In this document: positions 6,045-14,853 of the stretch, one piece after another
Numbering within the stretch: the stretch's first letter is position 1
Layout of the letters: each line of letters begins with the position of its first letter
NCBI GenBank assembly: GCA_902477765.1
Contig: CABSIM010000010.1
Span: 1 to 57,590 of the forward strand
Direction: 5' to 3'
DNA length: 57,590 bases
Source: an uncultured Clostridiaceae bacterium
Lineage (GTDB): Bacteria; Bacillota; Clostridia; Lachnospirales; Lachnospiraceae
Notes under the pieces: generated by a model
What the model was told of the DNA's origin: nothing
Database searches by the model: none
The model's input: only the letters and a program-made list of their open reading frames with translations
Program-made: the position numbers and the translations under genes

Positions 6045-7592
6045 TTGAGAAAAAGAGAGATACTGGCCGGACTTTTGGCTATGGCACTGCTTTTAAATGG
6101 ATGTAATGCTGGAGCAAAAAAAGAAAGCAGCCCACAGAGTACCAGTTCCGGTCAATCAGAAACGGAAGTAAGTTCTGAGCATTTAACAGAAGGCACGGAC
6201 GAAAACGAAGAATTTGCGGGAATCAGTTCCTGCAATATTGGAGATACCGTTTCCTTTGGCAGTTATGAGCAGGATAATAATACAGAGAATGGAGCGGAAA
6301 AAATAGAATGGATTGTGCTGGATGCCGAAGGAGAAAATGTCCTCCTTCTCAGCAAATATGGATTGGATGCACAGGCATATAGCAGCAGTGATGAACCAGT
6401 TACCTGGGAAAACAGCGGCTTGCGGCAATGGCTGAACGATACATTCTATAAATCTGCTTTCAGCGAAGCTCAGAAAGAGGTAATTATTCCGGTTACAAAT
6501 GTAAATCCAGATAATGAAAAATGGGGTACATCCGGTGGTAATGATACACAAGATACGGTATTCCTTCTGAGTATCGATGAGGCAGAAACCTATTTTTCGG
6601 ACCGGAACGAGACGCTTTGGACGCAGGCCACTCCCTATGCGGTGGAACAAGGAGCGTTTGTGGCGGATAATGGCGATTCCCCCTGGTGGCTGCGGTCACC
6701 CGGCGATCACAATGACGGAGGATTCTGCGCGGCGTATGTGGATTACCGTCCTTCTGGAGTGAGCCTCAGCGGATATGCTGCTCAGAAAAACAGCCGTACT
6801 GTGCGCCCTTCTTTATGGGTGAAAACGCAGTCTGGCAGTACTTCTGACAACAGCTCGCTGGGACAGCCTCAAAGTTCAGTTAGTCATGTAGAGGACAGCA
6901 AACTTCGGCTGATCGACTGCCACCAGTTTGAGAACGATGGCGAGCAGTTTACCTATCTGGCATTCGCTCTGCTGGGACCTGCTGACGCCGGTTTCCACCT
7001 GGAGGGCAGCACATCTGAAATAGCGGATGCGTGGCTGACCATCAACCACATGGACAGCGGCTGGAGGGTGGTTACCTGTACAGAGTTGCCCGGCGGAGTG
7101 ACAACGGAGGATATGTCGCTCAGCATTACCGATTACAGCACATCCGATCAGAAAACCGTCCTGCTCAGCGATTGGGGAGAACCCATGAGCAAGGAGGAAT
7201 TGCAGACAGCAGGCATCTATGAAATTGAGGGACATCTGGTGCTCGTAGGGGAAGGAAAAACTGCCACAAGCTCGGATCAATATGGCTTTATGGTGGGCCT
7301 TGGATTGGTGGGCCCGGAGTATGGAAACCCGGAAACATCTTTCCCGACTTTAGAAAATGCAGCGCAGGTGTTCCGGTTCTGCGCTGCTGACGGTACGCCT
7401 CTTGCCCAGAGCCTGGGACAGGAGATTGATGAATGCTTTATGACCGGCAGTACGCTGAAGGTTTGGTTCGGACTGCCGGAGGGGACGGATGCTGATATGG
7501 CGCTGGACAAGCTGGTTGAAAAAGACCCCTATATGGAATATACAAATGCAGACGGCGAGACGTTCCGGTTCCCCTTGAACCTGAGCAAATAA
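6045..7592 (+). CDS. Lipoprotein with DUF6273 domain
   Basis: A 515-residue exported protein starting at TTG 6045, chosen because AAGGAGG lies 9-15 bases upstream. The signal peptide ends in a lipobox with Cys20 (LLLNGC). After a Ser/Glu-rich linker, residues about 64-262 match DUF6273: GDTVSFGSYEQ, EWIVLD, LRQWLNDTFY, the hallmark WWLRSPG at 214-220 and RPSLWV at the end. The C-terminal 250 residues are a second acidic region that I do not recognise. DUF6273 is common on surface proteins of gut Clostridia and its role is unknown. The gene lies in a same-strand run of exported proteins and probably decorates the cell surface. Confidence 0.75.
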   Translation: MRKREILAGLLAMALLLNGCNAGAKKESSPQSTSSGQSETEVSSEHLTEGTDENEEFAGISSCNIGDTVSFGSYEQDNNTENGAEKIEWIVLDAEGENVLLLSKYGLDAQAYSSSDEPVTWENSGLRQWLNDTFYKSAFSEAQKEVIIPVTNVNPDNEKWGTSGGNDTQDTVFLLSIDEAETYFSDRNETLWTQATPYAVEQGAFVADNGDSPWWLRSPGDHNDGGFCAAYVDYRPSGVSLSGYAAQKNSRTVRPSLWVKTQSGSTSDNSSLGQPQSSVSHVEDSKLRLIDCHQFENDGEQFTYLAFALLGPADAGFHLEGSTSEIADAWLTINHMDSGWRVVTCTELPGGVTTEDMSLSITDYSTSDQKTVLLSDWGEPMSKEELQTAGIYEIEGHLVLVGEGKTATSSDQYGFMVGLGLVGPEYGNPETSFPTLENAAQVFRFCAADGTPLAQSLGQEIDECFMTGSTLKVWFGLPEGTDADMALDKLVEKDPYMEYTNADGETFRFPLNLSK

Positions 7593-7608
7593 CAGTTTTA
7601 TAAAAAGT

Positions 7609-7634
7609 ACAGGGCAGGTGTCCGCCTGCCCTGT
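7609..7634 (+). terminator. Hairpin between exported-protein genes
   Basis: A perfect 10-bp stem ACAGGGCAGG/CCTGCCCTGT with a 6-base loop lies 17 bases after the stop of the DUF6273 lipoprotein gene. There is no T-tract, so it may reduce rather than end transcription, or stabilise the 3' end of the mRNA. Confidence 0.5.
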
Positions 7635-7669
7635 GTTGTAACTATTCCAAATAAATCATGAGAGGGAGG

Positions 7670-8209
7670 ATGAATGTGAAAAAGCAAAGGAAAAAAATCC
7701 TGGCTTCACTGCTGTGCCTGCTGCTGACCGTTTCCTGCACGGCCTGCGGCGGAAAGAGCAAAGAAGAAGCCCAGGCTGCCTGTGAAGATTTTTTCCAGGC
7801 ATACAGTTCCTGTGACAGCCAGGCACTGGCAGATTCTATGGAAGGGCTGATGGCTCCCACACCCTTTACCGATATACAGCGGGGGATGGCAGAGAATCTG
7901 CAATTTGAAGCCCAAAAGGTAAAAAGCAAGGGCGATACGATGGTGGTATCCGCCGTCATTACGGCGGCTGACCTTAAAAAAGTGCTGGAAACCCTGCCGG
8001 AATCGATAGACAGTGTAGAATCTGCAAAAGAAGCACTGACTGCTGCGCTGAGCGCGGAGGACGTTCCCACAAAAACATTTGAACTTGATGTGAACCTAGT
8101 TCAGAAGAATGAAACATGGGTGGTAGAGGTAACGCCAGAATTGGCGGATGCACTGTTGGGCGGATACTACTCGATTTTGGAGGAAGCGGTGAAGGAGGTG
8201 GCCCCATGA
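7670..8209 (+). CDS. Small lipoprotein of unknown function
   Basis: This is a 179-residue lipoprotein. ATG 7670 overlaps the end of GAGGGAGG; the Shine-Dalgarno spacing is short, so ATG 7658 remains possible. The signal peptide is basic then Leu-rich, with Cys residues at about 23 and 26 (TVSCTAC) that serve as lipobox. The mature part has a helix with paired Cys (EEAQAACEDFFQAYSSC) followed by alternating beta-like stretches, reminiscent of NTF2-like folds found in Clostridial lipoproteins (inference from pattern). Its stop overlaps the start of the next gene in ATGA, indicating translational coupling to the large exported protein. Confidence 0.65.
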   Translation: MNVKKQRKKILASLLCLLLTVSCTACGGKSKEEAQAACEDFFQAYSSCDSQALADSMEGLMAPTPFTDIQRGMAENLQFEAQKVKSKGDTMVVSAVITAADLKKVLETLPESIDSVESAKEALTAALSAEDVPTKTFELDVNLVQKNETWVVEVTPELADALLGGYYSILEEAVKEVAP

Positions 8210-10635
8210 AATGGATGAAACGTGCCGCCGCTTCTTTGCTTGCTGCGGTAACAGTAGCTTTGCAGGCAGGCTTTCCTGTTTTGGCAGCGGAACCTTCCAC
8301 AAGCAAAGGAACCCCGGAACCCCTTGTTGGGAAACTGTGCGTTTACACCCAGGAACAGGGCGTACATAAGGTAGATGCGGCGCTATACGATGAAACCATG
8401 ATTCTGGTGTCTCCAAAGACAGCCGCTTACCTGGCGGACGCAGAGCTGGTTGACGGGGGAAACGGACAATTTGAGTTCTGGCGGGATCATTACATCGTGC
8501 AGGTGGATACAAACACAGGGAAAATTGACATTGGCCTTTCCATCAAAGGGGAAACAGCCAGCAGACTTTATCAGAACGAAAGTTTCACCTTGCAGAAGGT
8601 TCAGACCGTCCAATTCGGCAAGGAGAAAACGCCTGCGATTCCTCTGGAACAGATGCTTTACCTTTTGAATGTCCAGTGGATCTGTGCGGAGGACTGCGTG
8701 TATATTTATACCCCGCCGGAAACGCTCTGGAACGTGGTGGGCGATCTCTGGGAGATGGATAATGTCCTCCCCTCCCCGGCGGAAATTCTGGGGGATACGG
8801 TGCTGAAGAAATGGGGAAATTCCTTTAAGTATGGGCTGTTGGCCTTTGCGGATGAGGTGGCCCCGGAATATCTGGTTCCCATTGTCGGGGATGATTACTG
8901 GAGCCAGCAAAAGATGGAGGAAGCACTGCTGACTTTGGCTGTCCCCTGTGAAAATATCATGGGCGATTTAAAGGAAGAAGCCCAGAATGACAGCAGCAAA
9001 TTCGTCAGCGACATCAGCGGGATGGTTGGCGATATTTCGTCCCTGGGCGGCGGTGCTGTTTCCGTGGCGGATAAGCTCACAAAATCCGTCACTGCTTGGT
9101 CGGATGTCAATATCCCTAAGAGCATTTCCGACTCTTTTACAGTTACCGGTTATGCGGCAGACATGGCCAAGGCCATTGCTACAGCCGGACGATATGAAAA
9201 CTGGGGAGAGAGCTATCGCAGCCAGTTGGAGTATCTGTCCCGGGTGAAAAACGATAAATATGCCGAATATTGTAAGGATTTAAACAAGGTGGCCGGTTCC
9301 CTGTTCAAGGAATACGGGGACTATACCGGGAATGTCGTGAAGGAAAGCTTGAAAACCCTTGCTTCTTTTGTAGGGGGATATTTTCTTGATAAGACCCCGG
9401 CAGGGCTGGTATTCTCCTCCTATGATTTGGCCCACACCTTTGTGGAGGCATATATCCCGGCGGCCAAAACTGCTCAGCAGGCCGGGGATAATACATCTGC
9501 CGCAATGCGGCTCAGCGACCTGTCTGTCCTGATGCGGGCCCAGTACGCAGCTGAAATGATCCGTGTTGGTCAAATGGGAACGCTGAACAGTATTGAAGAT
9601 GTGGCCCAGCTGCGCTTCATCGGCTCCCTGATGATGGAAGCCTCCGCCCACAGCCATGATTCTCTCTACTCAGCATGGAAAAATATGTACCTTGCCGGAC
9701 ACTCGGATGCCAGTGAGGAGGAAATTCGTCAGAACGCCGGAGAAACCATTTCCATGGATGTGCTGGCTGGCAAGCTGATCCAAAGCCAGACCGGTATTAC
9801 CCGGTTCGAGGAAACCTCCCAGTATGATCCCAGCCTGCTTCTCTACGGGGATATGAACAATCTATATAACGAGACAGACGGGGCGCACCGGGAAAAGATT
9901 CCGCCGGAATATGTGAAAATAAAGGAACTGCCGGTCTTTTCCTCTAACATTGCGGAGTATCAGGGGAACATTTATGTCCTAAATAATCGAAGTATTCCAG
10001 GGCTTACCAACTTTTCACTGAAGCCGGCCGCTTATGACTATATCTGCGGTATCGCTTTTTATAAGGATCGCCTGTACTATTCCTGCAAAACCGCAGGCAC
10101 CAGTGAAATCAGTTCCGCCATTTACTCCTGCAATCCCGACGGCAGCGACCAGAAACTTTTGGCGGACTGCCCTGTCCGTTCTAAAAAGCCGAACTGCACC
10201 TCCTTCCTGATTCAGGACGACCGGCTGTATTACGGGTACCGCGGGGAACGGTTTTTAGATTTGAACACCGGGGAAGAAGGGGACGCTGTTTCCGGTGCGG
10301 ATTTGGAGGAGTCCAACCGGTTTATAAAACACAGAGAGGCTTCAATGGTATATGCGCAGGACGGAGTGTATTTCCGGGGAGAACTGGATTACCGCTACGG
10401 AATGAGCGGCGACAAGATCTACTTTGCGGATGAGGAAGGCGGAACCGAAACCGTTGTATATGAGAACTCCTCCATCCGTTGGATCAGGATCGAGCTGGTG
10501 ACGCCGCAGGAAATCTATTTCAGCGCCACCCAGGGTGGCGACTGCCTGCTGATGAGGCTTAATCTGGAAACCGGACAGGCGGAAACACTGGACAGCCGTC
10601 CGGAAGCAGGCAGCGGCGGATATTTTGCATGGTAG
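8206..10635 (+). CDS. Large secreted protein with C-terminal DUF5050-like propeller
   Basis: An 809-residue protein starting at ATG 8206, which shares ATGA with the previous stop. A clear signal peptide ends near residue 28 (FPVLAAEP). Residues about 40-170 resemble a stalk or copper-amine-oxidase-N-like module (ILVSPKTAAYLADAE, IPLEQMLYLLNVQW). The middle is long, helical and unrecognised, containing Gly-rich DISGMVGDISSLGGGA. From about residue 585 on, repeats such as IAFYKDRLYYSCKTAG and YSCNPDGSDQKLLAD match DUF5050 beta-propeller-like blades. There is no LPXTG or lipobox, so it is secreted or retained through partners. Coupling to the small lipoprotein suggests the two act together. Confidence 0.65.
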   Translation: MKWMKRAAASLLAAVTVALQAGFPVLAAEPSTSKGTPEPLVGKLCVYTQEQGVHKVDAALYDETMILVSPKTAAYLADAELVDGGNGQFEFWRDHYIVQVDTNTGKIDIGLSIKGETASRLYQNESFTLQKVQTVQFGKEKTPAIPLEQMLYLLNVQWICAEDCVYIYTPPETLWNVVGDLWEMDNVLPSPAEILGDTVLKKWGNSFKYGLLAFADEVAPEYLVPIVGDDYWSQQKMEEALLTLAVPCENIMGDLKEEAQNDSSKFVSDISGMVGDISSLGGGAVSVADKLTKSVTAWSDVNIPKSISDSFTVTGYAADMAKAIATAGRYENWGESYRSQLEYLSRVKNDKYAEYCKDLNKVAGSLFKEYGDYTGNVVKESLKTLASFVGGYFLDKTPAGLVFSSYDLAHTFVEAYIPAAKTAQQAGDNTSAAMRLSDLSVLMRAQYAAEMIRVGQMGTLNSIEDVAQLRFIGSLMMEASAHSHDSLYSAWKNMYLAGHSDASEEEIRQNAGETISMDVLAGKLIQSQTGITRFEETSQYDPSLLLYGDMNNLYNETDGAHREKIPPEYVKIKELPVFSSNIAEYQGNIYVLNNRSIPGLTNFSLKPAAYDYICGIAFYKDRLYYSCKTAGTSEISSAIYSCNPDGSDQKLLADCPVRSKKPNCTSFLIQDDRLYYGYRGERFLDLNTGEEGDAVSGADLEESNRFIKHREASMVYAQDGVYFRGELDYRYGMSGDKIYFADEEGGTETVVYENSSIRWIRIELVTPQEIYFSATQGGDCLLMRLNLETGQAETLDSRPEAGSGGYFAW

Positions 10636-10679
10636 AATAATCATAGGGAAAAGAACTATAAAAAGAGAGGTTGATTGAA

Positions 10680-11618
10680 ATGAAAAAACAAATTGCAATC
10701 TTATTGATGGAAATGATGATGGCTTCCGCTCTTTTGATCGGTTGCGGCAGTGATGGGCAACAAGCATCGGAGCAGGATGTTATTTCCAGTACAGAAGTCC
10801 AGCAGGAATCATCCCAGCAAGCTGAAACGCAGGAAAACCAGGCTGAGGGGGAAAACAAGGTTGGTTTAGATGAATCTTATGTTTTGGTCCGAGAAAGCGT
10901 TCAGAGGAACGGTATGGTAATTGATTACGATTATGATGAACGTGGAGATAAGACCAAAGAAACATATTCTTATAAAGAAAAACCGGATGAAACGCATTAC
11001 AAGGAATATACCACGCAATACCAAGAAGACGGAAGTAAAATTGTATCGGAATCCCAGGATATTCTTGAGGCAACAGGCGAAGCCGTTTTTGAGGAAACTT
11101 ATGAGTATGAATATAATCCCGATGGGCTTTTGATCCGAAAAACAGGATTCAAGGGGAACGGAGAGTATCAGGGAGAGATCATCTACGAGTATGATGAAAA
11201 TGGGAACCTGATCTCTCAAAGTGAAGGAAAAACAGGACCTGGCGTCACATCTCTGGCAATGAGTTATGAATATGATAATGCCGGGAACCTGATAAAAGAA
11301 ACACAGTACGATTTTGATGGGGAAGTGAACCAGTATTGGACCTATGAATATGACCAGGATGGCAGGCAGACTGTAAAGCACAATTATAACCCCGCAGGCG
11401 AGGAGATGATAAAAGCTGTTGAATGCCAGTGGAAATACGAATATGACGGAGAAGGCCGCATCACCGAGGAATGGCAGGAAAGCGTAAATGGCGGGCAAAA
11501 ATATGAGTGGTATCAGTATGAGTACGATGAGTACGGAAATGTGTGCAAAAAGACGGATGTGTTTAACAAAACCACCTATGAATACCTGCCGCTGTCCGTA
11601 TATTTAGAGGAAAACTGA
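10680..11618 (+). CDS. Lipoprotein with YD/RHS-like repeats
   Basis: A 312-residue lipoprotein. ATG 10680 follows AGAGAGG at 9 bases; an upstream in-frame TTG at 10671 is less likely. The lipobox is LLIGC (Cys22). After a Gln/Glu/Ser-rich linker come about six repeats built on YEYDxxGxL (YEYNPDGLLIR, YEYDENGNLIS, YEYDNAGNLIK, YEYDQDGRQ, YEYDGEGRI, YEYDEYGNV). These are the YD units of RHS-type beta-sheet shells. It is too short to form a full toxin cocoon and has no toxin tip. A surface-binding or scaffold role fits better. It is the last gene of the exported cluster. Confidence 0.7.
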   Translation: MKKQIAILLMEMMMASALLIGCGSDGQQASEQDVISSTEVQQESSQQAETQENQAEGENKVGLDESYVLVRESVQRNGMVIDYDYDERGDKTKETYSYKEKPDETHYKEYTTQYQEDGSKIVSESQDILEATGEAVFEETYEYEYNPDGLLIRKTGFKGNGEYQGEIIYEYDENGNLISQSEGKTGPGVTSLAMSYEYDNAGNLIKETQYDFDGEVNQYWTYEYDQDGRQTVKHNYNPAGEEMIKAVECQWKYEYDGEGRITEEWQESVNGGQKYEWYQYEYDEYGNVCKKTDVFNKTTYEYLPLSVYLEEN

Positions 11619-11733
11619 TATGGAATACGTTGAAAACTTTTTTATTTGGGCAGCAGAGCAATTTGCCATAGCTTATCGCCGGATCGGTATTTAAGTCATC
11701 CCCCGCTGGAATAGTCTGGCCTATTCTTACCAT

Positions 11734-11853
11734 ATGCTTCTTATGCTTGGAAGTTTTTTCGTGATGGTACTGGCGATGCTGCTGATGCTGCTTGCGGGCG
11801 TTACAATCATTGAACAGAAAAGGCGCTCCCATATCCTGGACAGTATTTCCTGA
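11734..11853 (+). CDS. Possible small membrane peptide
   Basis: A short frame from ATG 11734 encodes 39 residues, mainly one Met/Leu-rich membrane helix (MLLMLGSFFVMVLAMLLM) followed by KRRSHILDSIS. The frame is open somewhat further upstream (RWNSLAYSYH), and a 24-residue frame at 11620-11694 (MEYVENFFIWAAEQFAIAY) might be its broken 5' part. There is no clear ribosome binding site. It may be a true small protein or debris before the WYL remnant. Confidence 0.3.
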   Translation: MLLMLGSFFVMVLAMLLMLLAGVTIIEQKRRSHILDSIS

Positions 11854-12175
11854 ATATCCTGAGTATTCGGAAAAGGATGATAAGTTCCGTCTTATCGGTG
11901 CCGGGAGCCGCTATGGGAATACGGTCAATGTCGGACGGATTGTCAGCTGCAGGCCATGTGAGAAACCATTTGAAATCAGCCATGGAAAACGGAATGCCGC
12001 CAGACCGCGGAACGAATGGACAGGGACCGCTATACGGTGACGGTTCACTATGACAAAGAGGACGAGACAGAGATGGTAATCAGAGTTCTTTCATTTGGAC
12101 CGATGCTCAGGGTTACCGCTCCTCAGCATTTTATTGACCTGATAAAACAGAGACTGACAGACCAGAAAAGCTGCG
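11840..12175 (+). pseudogene. WYL-domain transcriptional regulator, C-terminal remnant
   Basis: One frame reads EYSEKDDKFRLIGAGSRYG and VGRIVSCRPCEKPFEI, typical of a WYL domain. After a frame change near 12010, a second frame reads RDRYTVTVHYDKEDETEM, IRVLSFGPMLRVTAPQHF and IDLIKQRLTDQ, the C-terminal WYL extension. The N-terminal helix-turn-helix is missing and the segment between the two pieces is shortened. In relatives such a regulator sits directly before rtcB, as the remnant does here. It cannot be functional. Confidence 0.65.
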
Positions 12176-13031
12176 GACAAGGTCTGTCCAAACATTGCGG
12201 GCGTGGACATCGGATGCGGAATGTATACAGTAAGACTTTCGGACATATTTCTGAATTTTGAGCGGATCGATGAAGCATGCCATTTTATTCCTTCGGGAGT
12301 CAATGTATGGGAAAGAAGATTATTACAGAAAAAGAGACGAAATCATCAGGAACTGCAAGGCAGAAGGAAGACGTTCTGAAATCCGGAAGGCGTTAAAGGT
12401 CCTTGAAAAGGAATATACCGCAAAGATCCCTGAAATTCCGGAGGATCTCTGCTGGCTGTATGGTTCATTTCTGGGAGACTATCTCCATGATGTGGAGATC
12501 TGTCAGAAATTTGCACGCCGGAACAGAAAAAGAATGGCAGAAATCATACTGGAAAGGACCGGTATGACGGCGGCTGAAGCTTTCCACACGATCCATAATT
12601 ATATTGATACGCAGGAGATGATCCTTCGGAAAGGTGCCATTGCAGCGCATGCAGGAGAAAAAGTGCTGATTCCCATCAATATGCGTGACGGATCCATTAT
12701 CGCTGCAGGGAAAGGAAACCCTGAGTGGAATTATTCCGCACCTCACGGAGCCGGGCGGGTTATGTCCAGATCAGAGGCAAAGCGTTCCGTGAGCATGGAA
12801 GAGTACAGGGCCTCCATGGAGGGAATTTATACAACCACTGTGAATGAAAGTACGCTGGATGAGGCTCCGATGGTATATAAGTCACTGGAAGATATTATGG
12901 ATATGATTCATGAGTCGGTTGATGTCATTGACAGGATCAGACCTGTTTATAATTTCAAGGCGTCAGAGGATGATCCTCTGACGCGGAAGAAAGGAAGGGA
13001 AAAGTCCGATGGAGAAAACGATCCTCAGTAA
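12176..13031 (+). pseudogene. rtcB: RtcB-type RNA ligase, internally deleted and frameshifted
   Basis: One frame (12176-12379) encodes the RtcB metal-binding start VCPNIAGVDIGCGM and IPSGVNVW. A second frame (from about 12310 to 13031) encodes the C-terminal half: DLCWLYGSFLGDYLHDVEIC, FAxRNR, FHTIHNYIDT, KGAIAAHAGEKVLIPINMRD, and SAPHGAGRVMSR with the His that would receive GMP. The N-terminal end and the central part, including the GGGNHFIE and SGSR motifs that coordinate manganese, are absent. Intact RtcB joins 2',3'-cyclic-phosphate and 5'-hydroxyl RNA ends. This copy should be dead as a ligase. Confidence 0.8.
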
Positions 13032-13187
13032 ATTCCGTGAAAACGAAAAAACGGGAAAATCCGGATCCTGCTCGCCGTTGAGTCCGGAAGCCGTGCCTGG
13101 GGCTTGGCTTCCCCGGACAGCGATTATATCTGGAAATCAGCGGACTGGCGTGAGCTGAACGCTCTCTTTCTGCAATATGCCGTGTAA
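13009..13187 (+). pseudogene. Nucleotidyltransferase-fold protein, internally deleted
   Basis: The frame from ATG 13009 starts MEKTILSKFRENEKTGK. After a one-base shift at an A-run it continues IRILLAVESGSRAWGLASPD and SDY, the GS-x-AWG-x-SDxD signature of predicted nucleotidyltransferases of the COG3541 type. It then jumps to WRELNALFLQYAV-stop, which looks like the natural C-terminus. The domain between is deleted and the second catalytic Asp is lost. In intact loci this gene follows rtcB, so it belongs to the same lost operon. It overlaps the rtcB remnant by 23 bases. Confidence 0.65.
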
Positions 13188-13198
13188 AGCGGTTTATC

Positions 13199-13232
13199 CC
13201 CCTCTTTCCGAACCGCGGAACAGAGGGGGAAC
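13199..13232. repeat. GC-rich hairpin after the decayed RNA-repair locus
   Basis: CCCCCTCTTTCCG pairs with CGGAACAGAGGGGG with a one-base bulge. No T-tract follows. It separates the RNA-repair remnants from the NiCo riboswitch transcript. Confidence 0.5.
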
Positions 13233-13304
13233 TTCATGCAGGAAGCGGAAAGCAAAAAGCAGGCCGGTACAGAGGAACTCACAGACCCGGAGAAGCACTT
13301 TTCC

Positions 13305-13333
13305 TTGACATTGCGCATAGAGTATAGTACACT
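13305..13333 (+). promoter_or_regulatory. Promoter of the NiCo riboswitch transcript
   Basis: TTGACA (13305-13310) and TACACT (13328-13333) with a 17-base spacer. It lies about 60 bases upstream of the riboswitch aptamer and would drive the exporter gene. Confidence 0.75.
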
Positions 13334-13390
13334 CTTATAAACTCTTTGCACTGCATTACACCCTGTTTCAGGGTGCGAGATCAACAGTAC

Positions 13391-13499
13391 AAACTGAACA
13401 GGCGATAAACCAGCAGGTTTATGGGGCCGGGCCGCTGACGTGGCAGCAGATTGTTTTCAGCATCTGCGGGACAGTTGTATGTTCCGCAGGTGTTTTTTT
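13391..13499 (+). promoter_or_regulatory. NiCo (czcD-type) riboswitch with intrinsic terminator
   Basis: The aptamer core ACTGAACAGG, the stem around CAGCAGG, the Gly-rich GGGGCCGGGCCGCTGACG, GGCAGC and the closing GGGACAGTT match the czcD/NiCo riboswitch, which binds Ni(II) or Co(II). The last strand overlaps a terminator: CATCTGCGG (13461-13469) pairs with CCGCAGGTG (13484-13492), followed by seven T. Metal binding should hold back the terminator strand and allow transcription of the cation-exporter gene that follows. Identification is from remembered consensus and the gene context, both of which agree. Confidence 0.88.
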
Positions 13500-13590
13500 A
13501 TACACATCTGGGGAACAGATTATCTCAATGAGGTGCTCATAAGGGAAAATATCAGTGTCATTGTATATGACAAAACAGGAGGATTCTTTT

Positions 13591-14520
13591 ATGACAGCCA
13601 ATCATCAGCAAACAAATCAGTCTGCGTCTCAGCCGGTCAATGAAACGGCAGTTATCAGGAAACTTTCGCTGGTCAGTGTAATCGGAAACATGATACTTTC
13701 AGGGTTCAAGATGTTTTCCGGGATTACCGGAAATTCCGGTGCAATGATCTCGGATGCCATCCACTCATTTTCTGACGTACTTACTACGCTGATCGCCTGG
13801 ATCGGCGTGAAGGTTTCCAAAAGAGATGCGGACAGTTCCCACCCATACGGCCATGAGCGTATGGAATGTGTGGCATCGCTGATTCTGGGACTCGTACTGA
13901 TGGCAACAGGAGCCGGAGTCGGCAAGGTGGGGGTGGAAAACATCCTGTCCGGAAACTATGAAATGCTTGCTGTTCCCGGTCCCATTGCGCTTGCGGCGGC
14001 AGTGGTTTCCATTGCCGGCAAGGAAGCCATGTACTGGTATACCCGTTACTATGCGAAGCTGATCCATTCTGCGGCATTTCTGGCGGATGCCTGGCATCAT
14101 CGATCCGACGCGTTTTCTTCCATTGGATCGCTGATAGGCATCGGCGGGGCCATGCTGGGATTTCCGGTGATGGATTCCGTGGCCAGTGTTGTGATCTGTA
14201 TTTTTATCGTGAAGGTGGCCTATGATATTTCAAAAGACGCGCTGGTGAAAATGCTGGATACTTCCTGCGGAGAAGATTATGAAAAAAATCTGATGGAGGA
14301 CATACTGGGACAGGAAGACGTACTGAGTGTGGATATGCTCCGTTCCAGGATGTTCGGAAATAAAGTTTATATTGATCTGGAAATATCCGTGGATGGTGAT
14401 AAATCCCTCTGGGAAGCACACGAAGTAGCGGAACGTGTTCACAGAAATGTGGAGCAGCGTTTCCTGGATGTCAAGCATATCATGATCCATGTGAATCCGG
14501 CGGGCAGCGGGACAGACTGA
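13591..14520 (+). CDS. Cation diffusion facilitator, probable Ni/Co exporter
   Basis: A 309-residue CDF transporter. ATG 13591 has AGGAGG 8 bases upstream. Six membrane segments are visible, with the metal-site pairs His58-x3-Asp62 (HSFSD, TM2) and His169-x3-Asp173 (HHRSD, TM5), plus HPYGHER at the TM2-TM3 loop and a cytoplasmic C-terminal domain (EISVDGDKSLWEAHEVAERV) ending near a final His motif (HIMIHVNP). It would export divalent cations using the proton gradient. The upstream NiCo riboswitch points to Ni and Co as substrates. The gene is monocistronic, bounded by a terminator, and intact although its neighbours are broken. Confidence 0.93.
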   Translation: MTANHQQTNQSASQPVNETAVIRKLSLVSVIGNMILSGFKMFSGITGNSGAMISDAIHSFSDVLTTLIAWIGVKVSKRDADSSHPYGHERMECVASLILGLVLMATGAGVGKVGVENILSGNYEMLAVPGPIALAAAVVSIAGKEAMYWYTRYYAKLIHSAAFLADAWHHRSDAFSSIGSLIGIGGAMLGFPVMDSVASVVICIFIVKVAYDISKDALVKMLDTSCGEDYEKNLMEDILGQEDVLSVDMLRSRMFGNKVYIDLEISVDGDKSLWEAHEVAERVHRNVEQRFLDVKHIMIHVNPAGSGTD

Positions 14521-14631
14521 AGAACAGGATGAAAATCAGACTGCCTGACGGGATTCTGGCAGACAGAGAAATAAGACAGAAGAAGATTATATACACGGAT
14601 AAGCCGGATGAAGTGTTTTTAAGGGATGATG

Positions 14632-14665
14632 CCGCAGTTTCTGCGTTATCATCCCTGTTTTTATG
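14632..14665 (+). terminator. Terminator after the cation exporter
   Basis: AGGGATGA...CGCAG pairs with CTGCG...TCATCCCT around a TTT loop, followed by GTTTTT. It lies about 110 bases after the exporter stop codon. Confidence 0.75.
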
Positions 14666-14780
14666 CTGCAAACTCCGGTTCCCATATCATAAAATACCCG
14701 ATGCAGGCTGCGGAGAAAAAGTGGTGCCGCAGACACTGTACATCGTCCCGGTGCCGGTCACGGCAGGCGGAAAAATTCCC

Positions 14781-14811
14781 TTGACTCTCCCCCGGGGGCA
14801 GGATCTATACT
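14781..14811 (+). promoter_or_regulatory. MerR-type promoter with 19-base spacer
   Basis: TTGACT (14781-14786) and TATACT (14806-14811) are separated by 19 bases, the overlong spacer typical of promoters activated by MerR proteins through DNA untwisting. The spacer holds a C-run/G-run dyad (CTCCCCCGGGGGCAG). The MerR gene starts 43 bases downstream, so autoregulation is expected. Confidence 0.8.
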
Positions 14812-14853
14812 GAATTCAGATTCGAATCACAGATACGCATGGGAGGAAACAGG

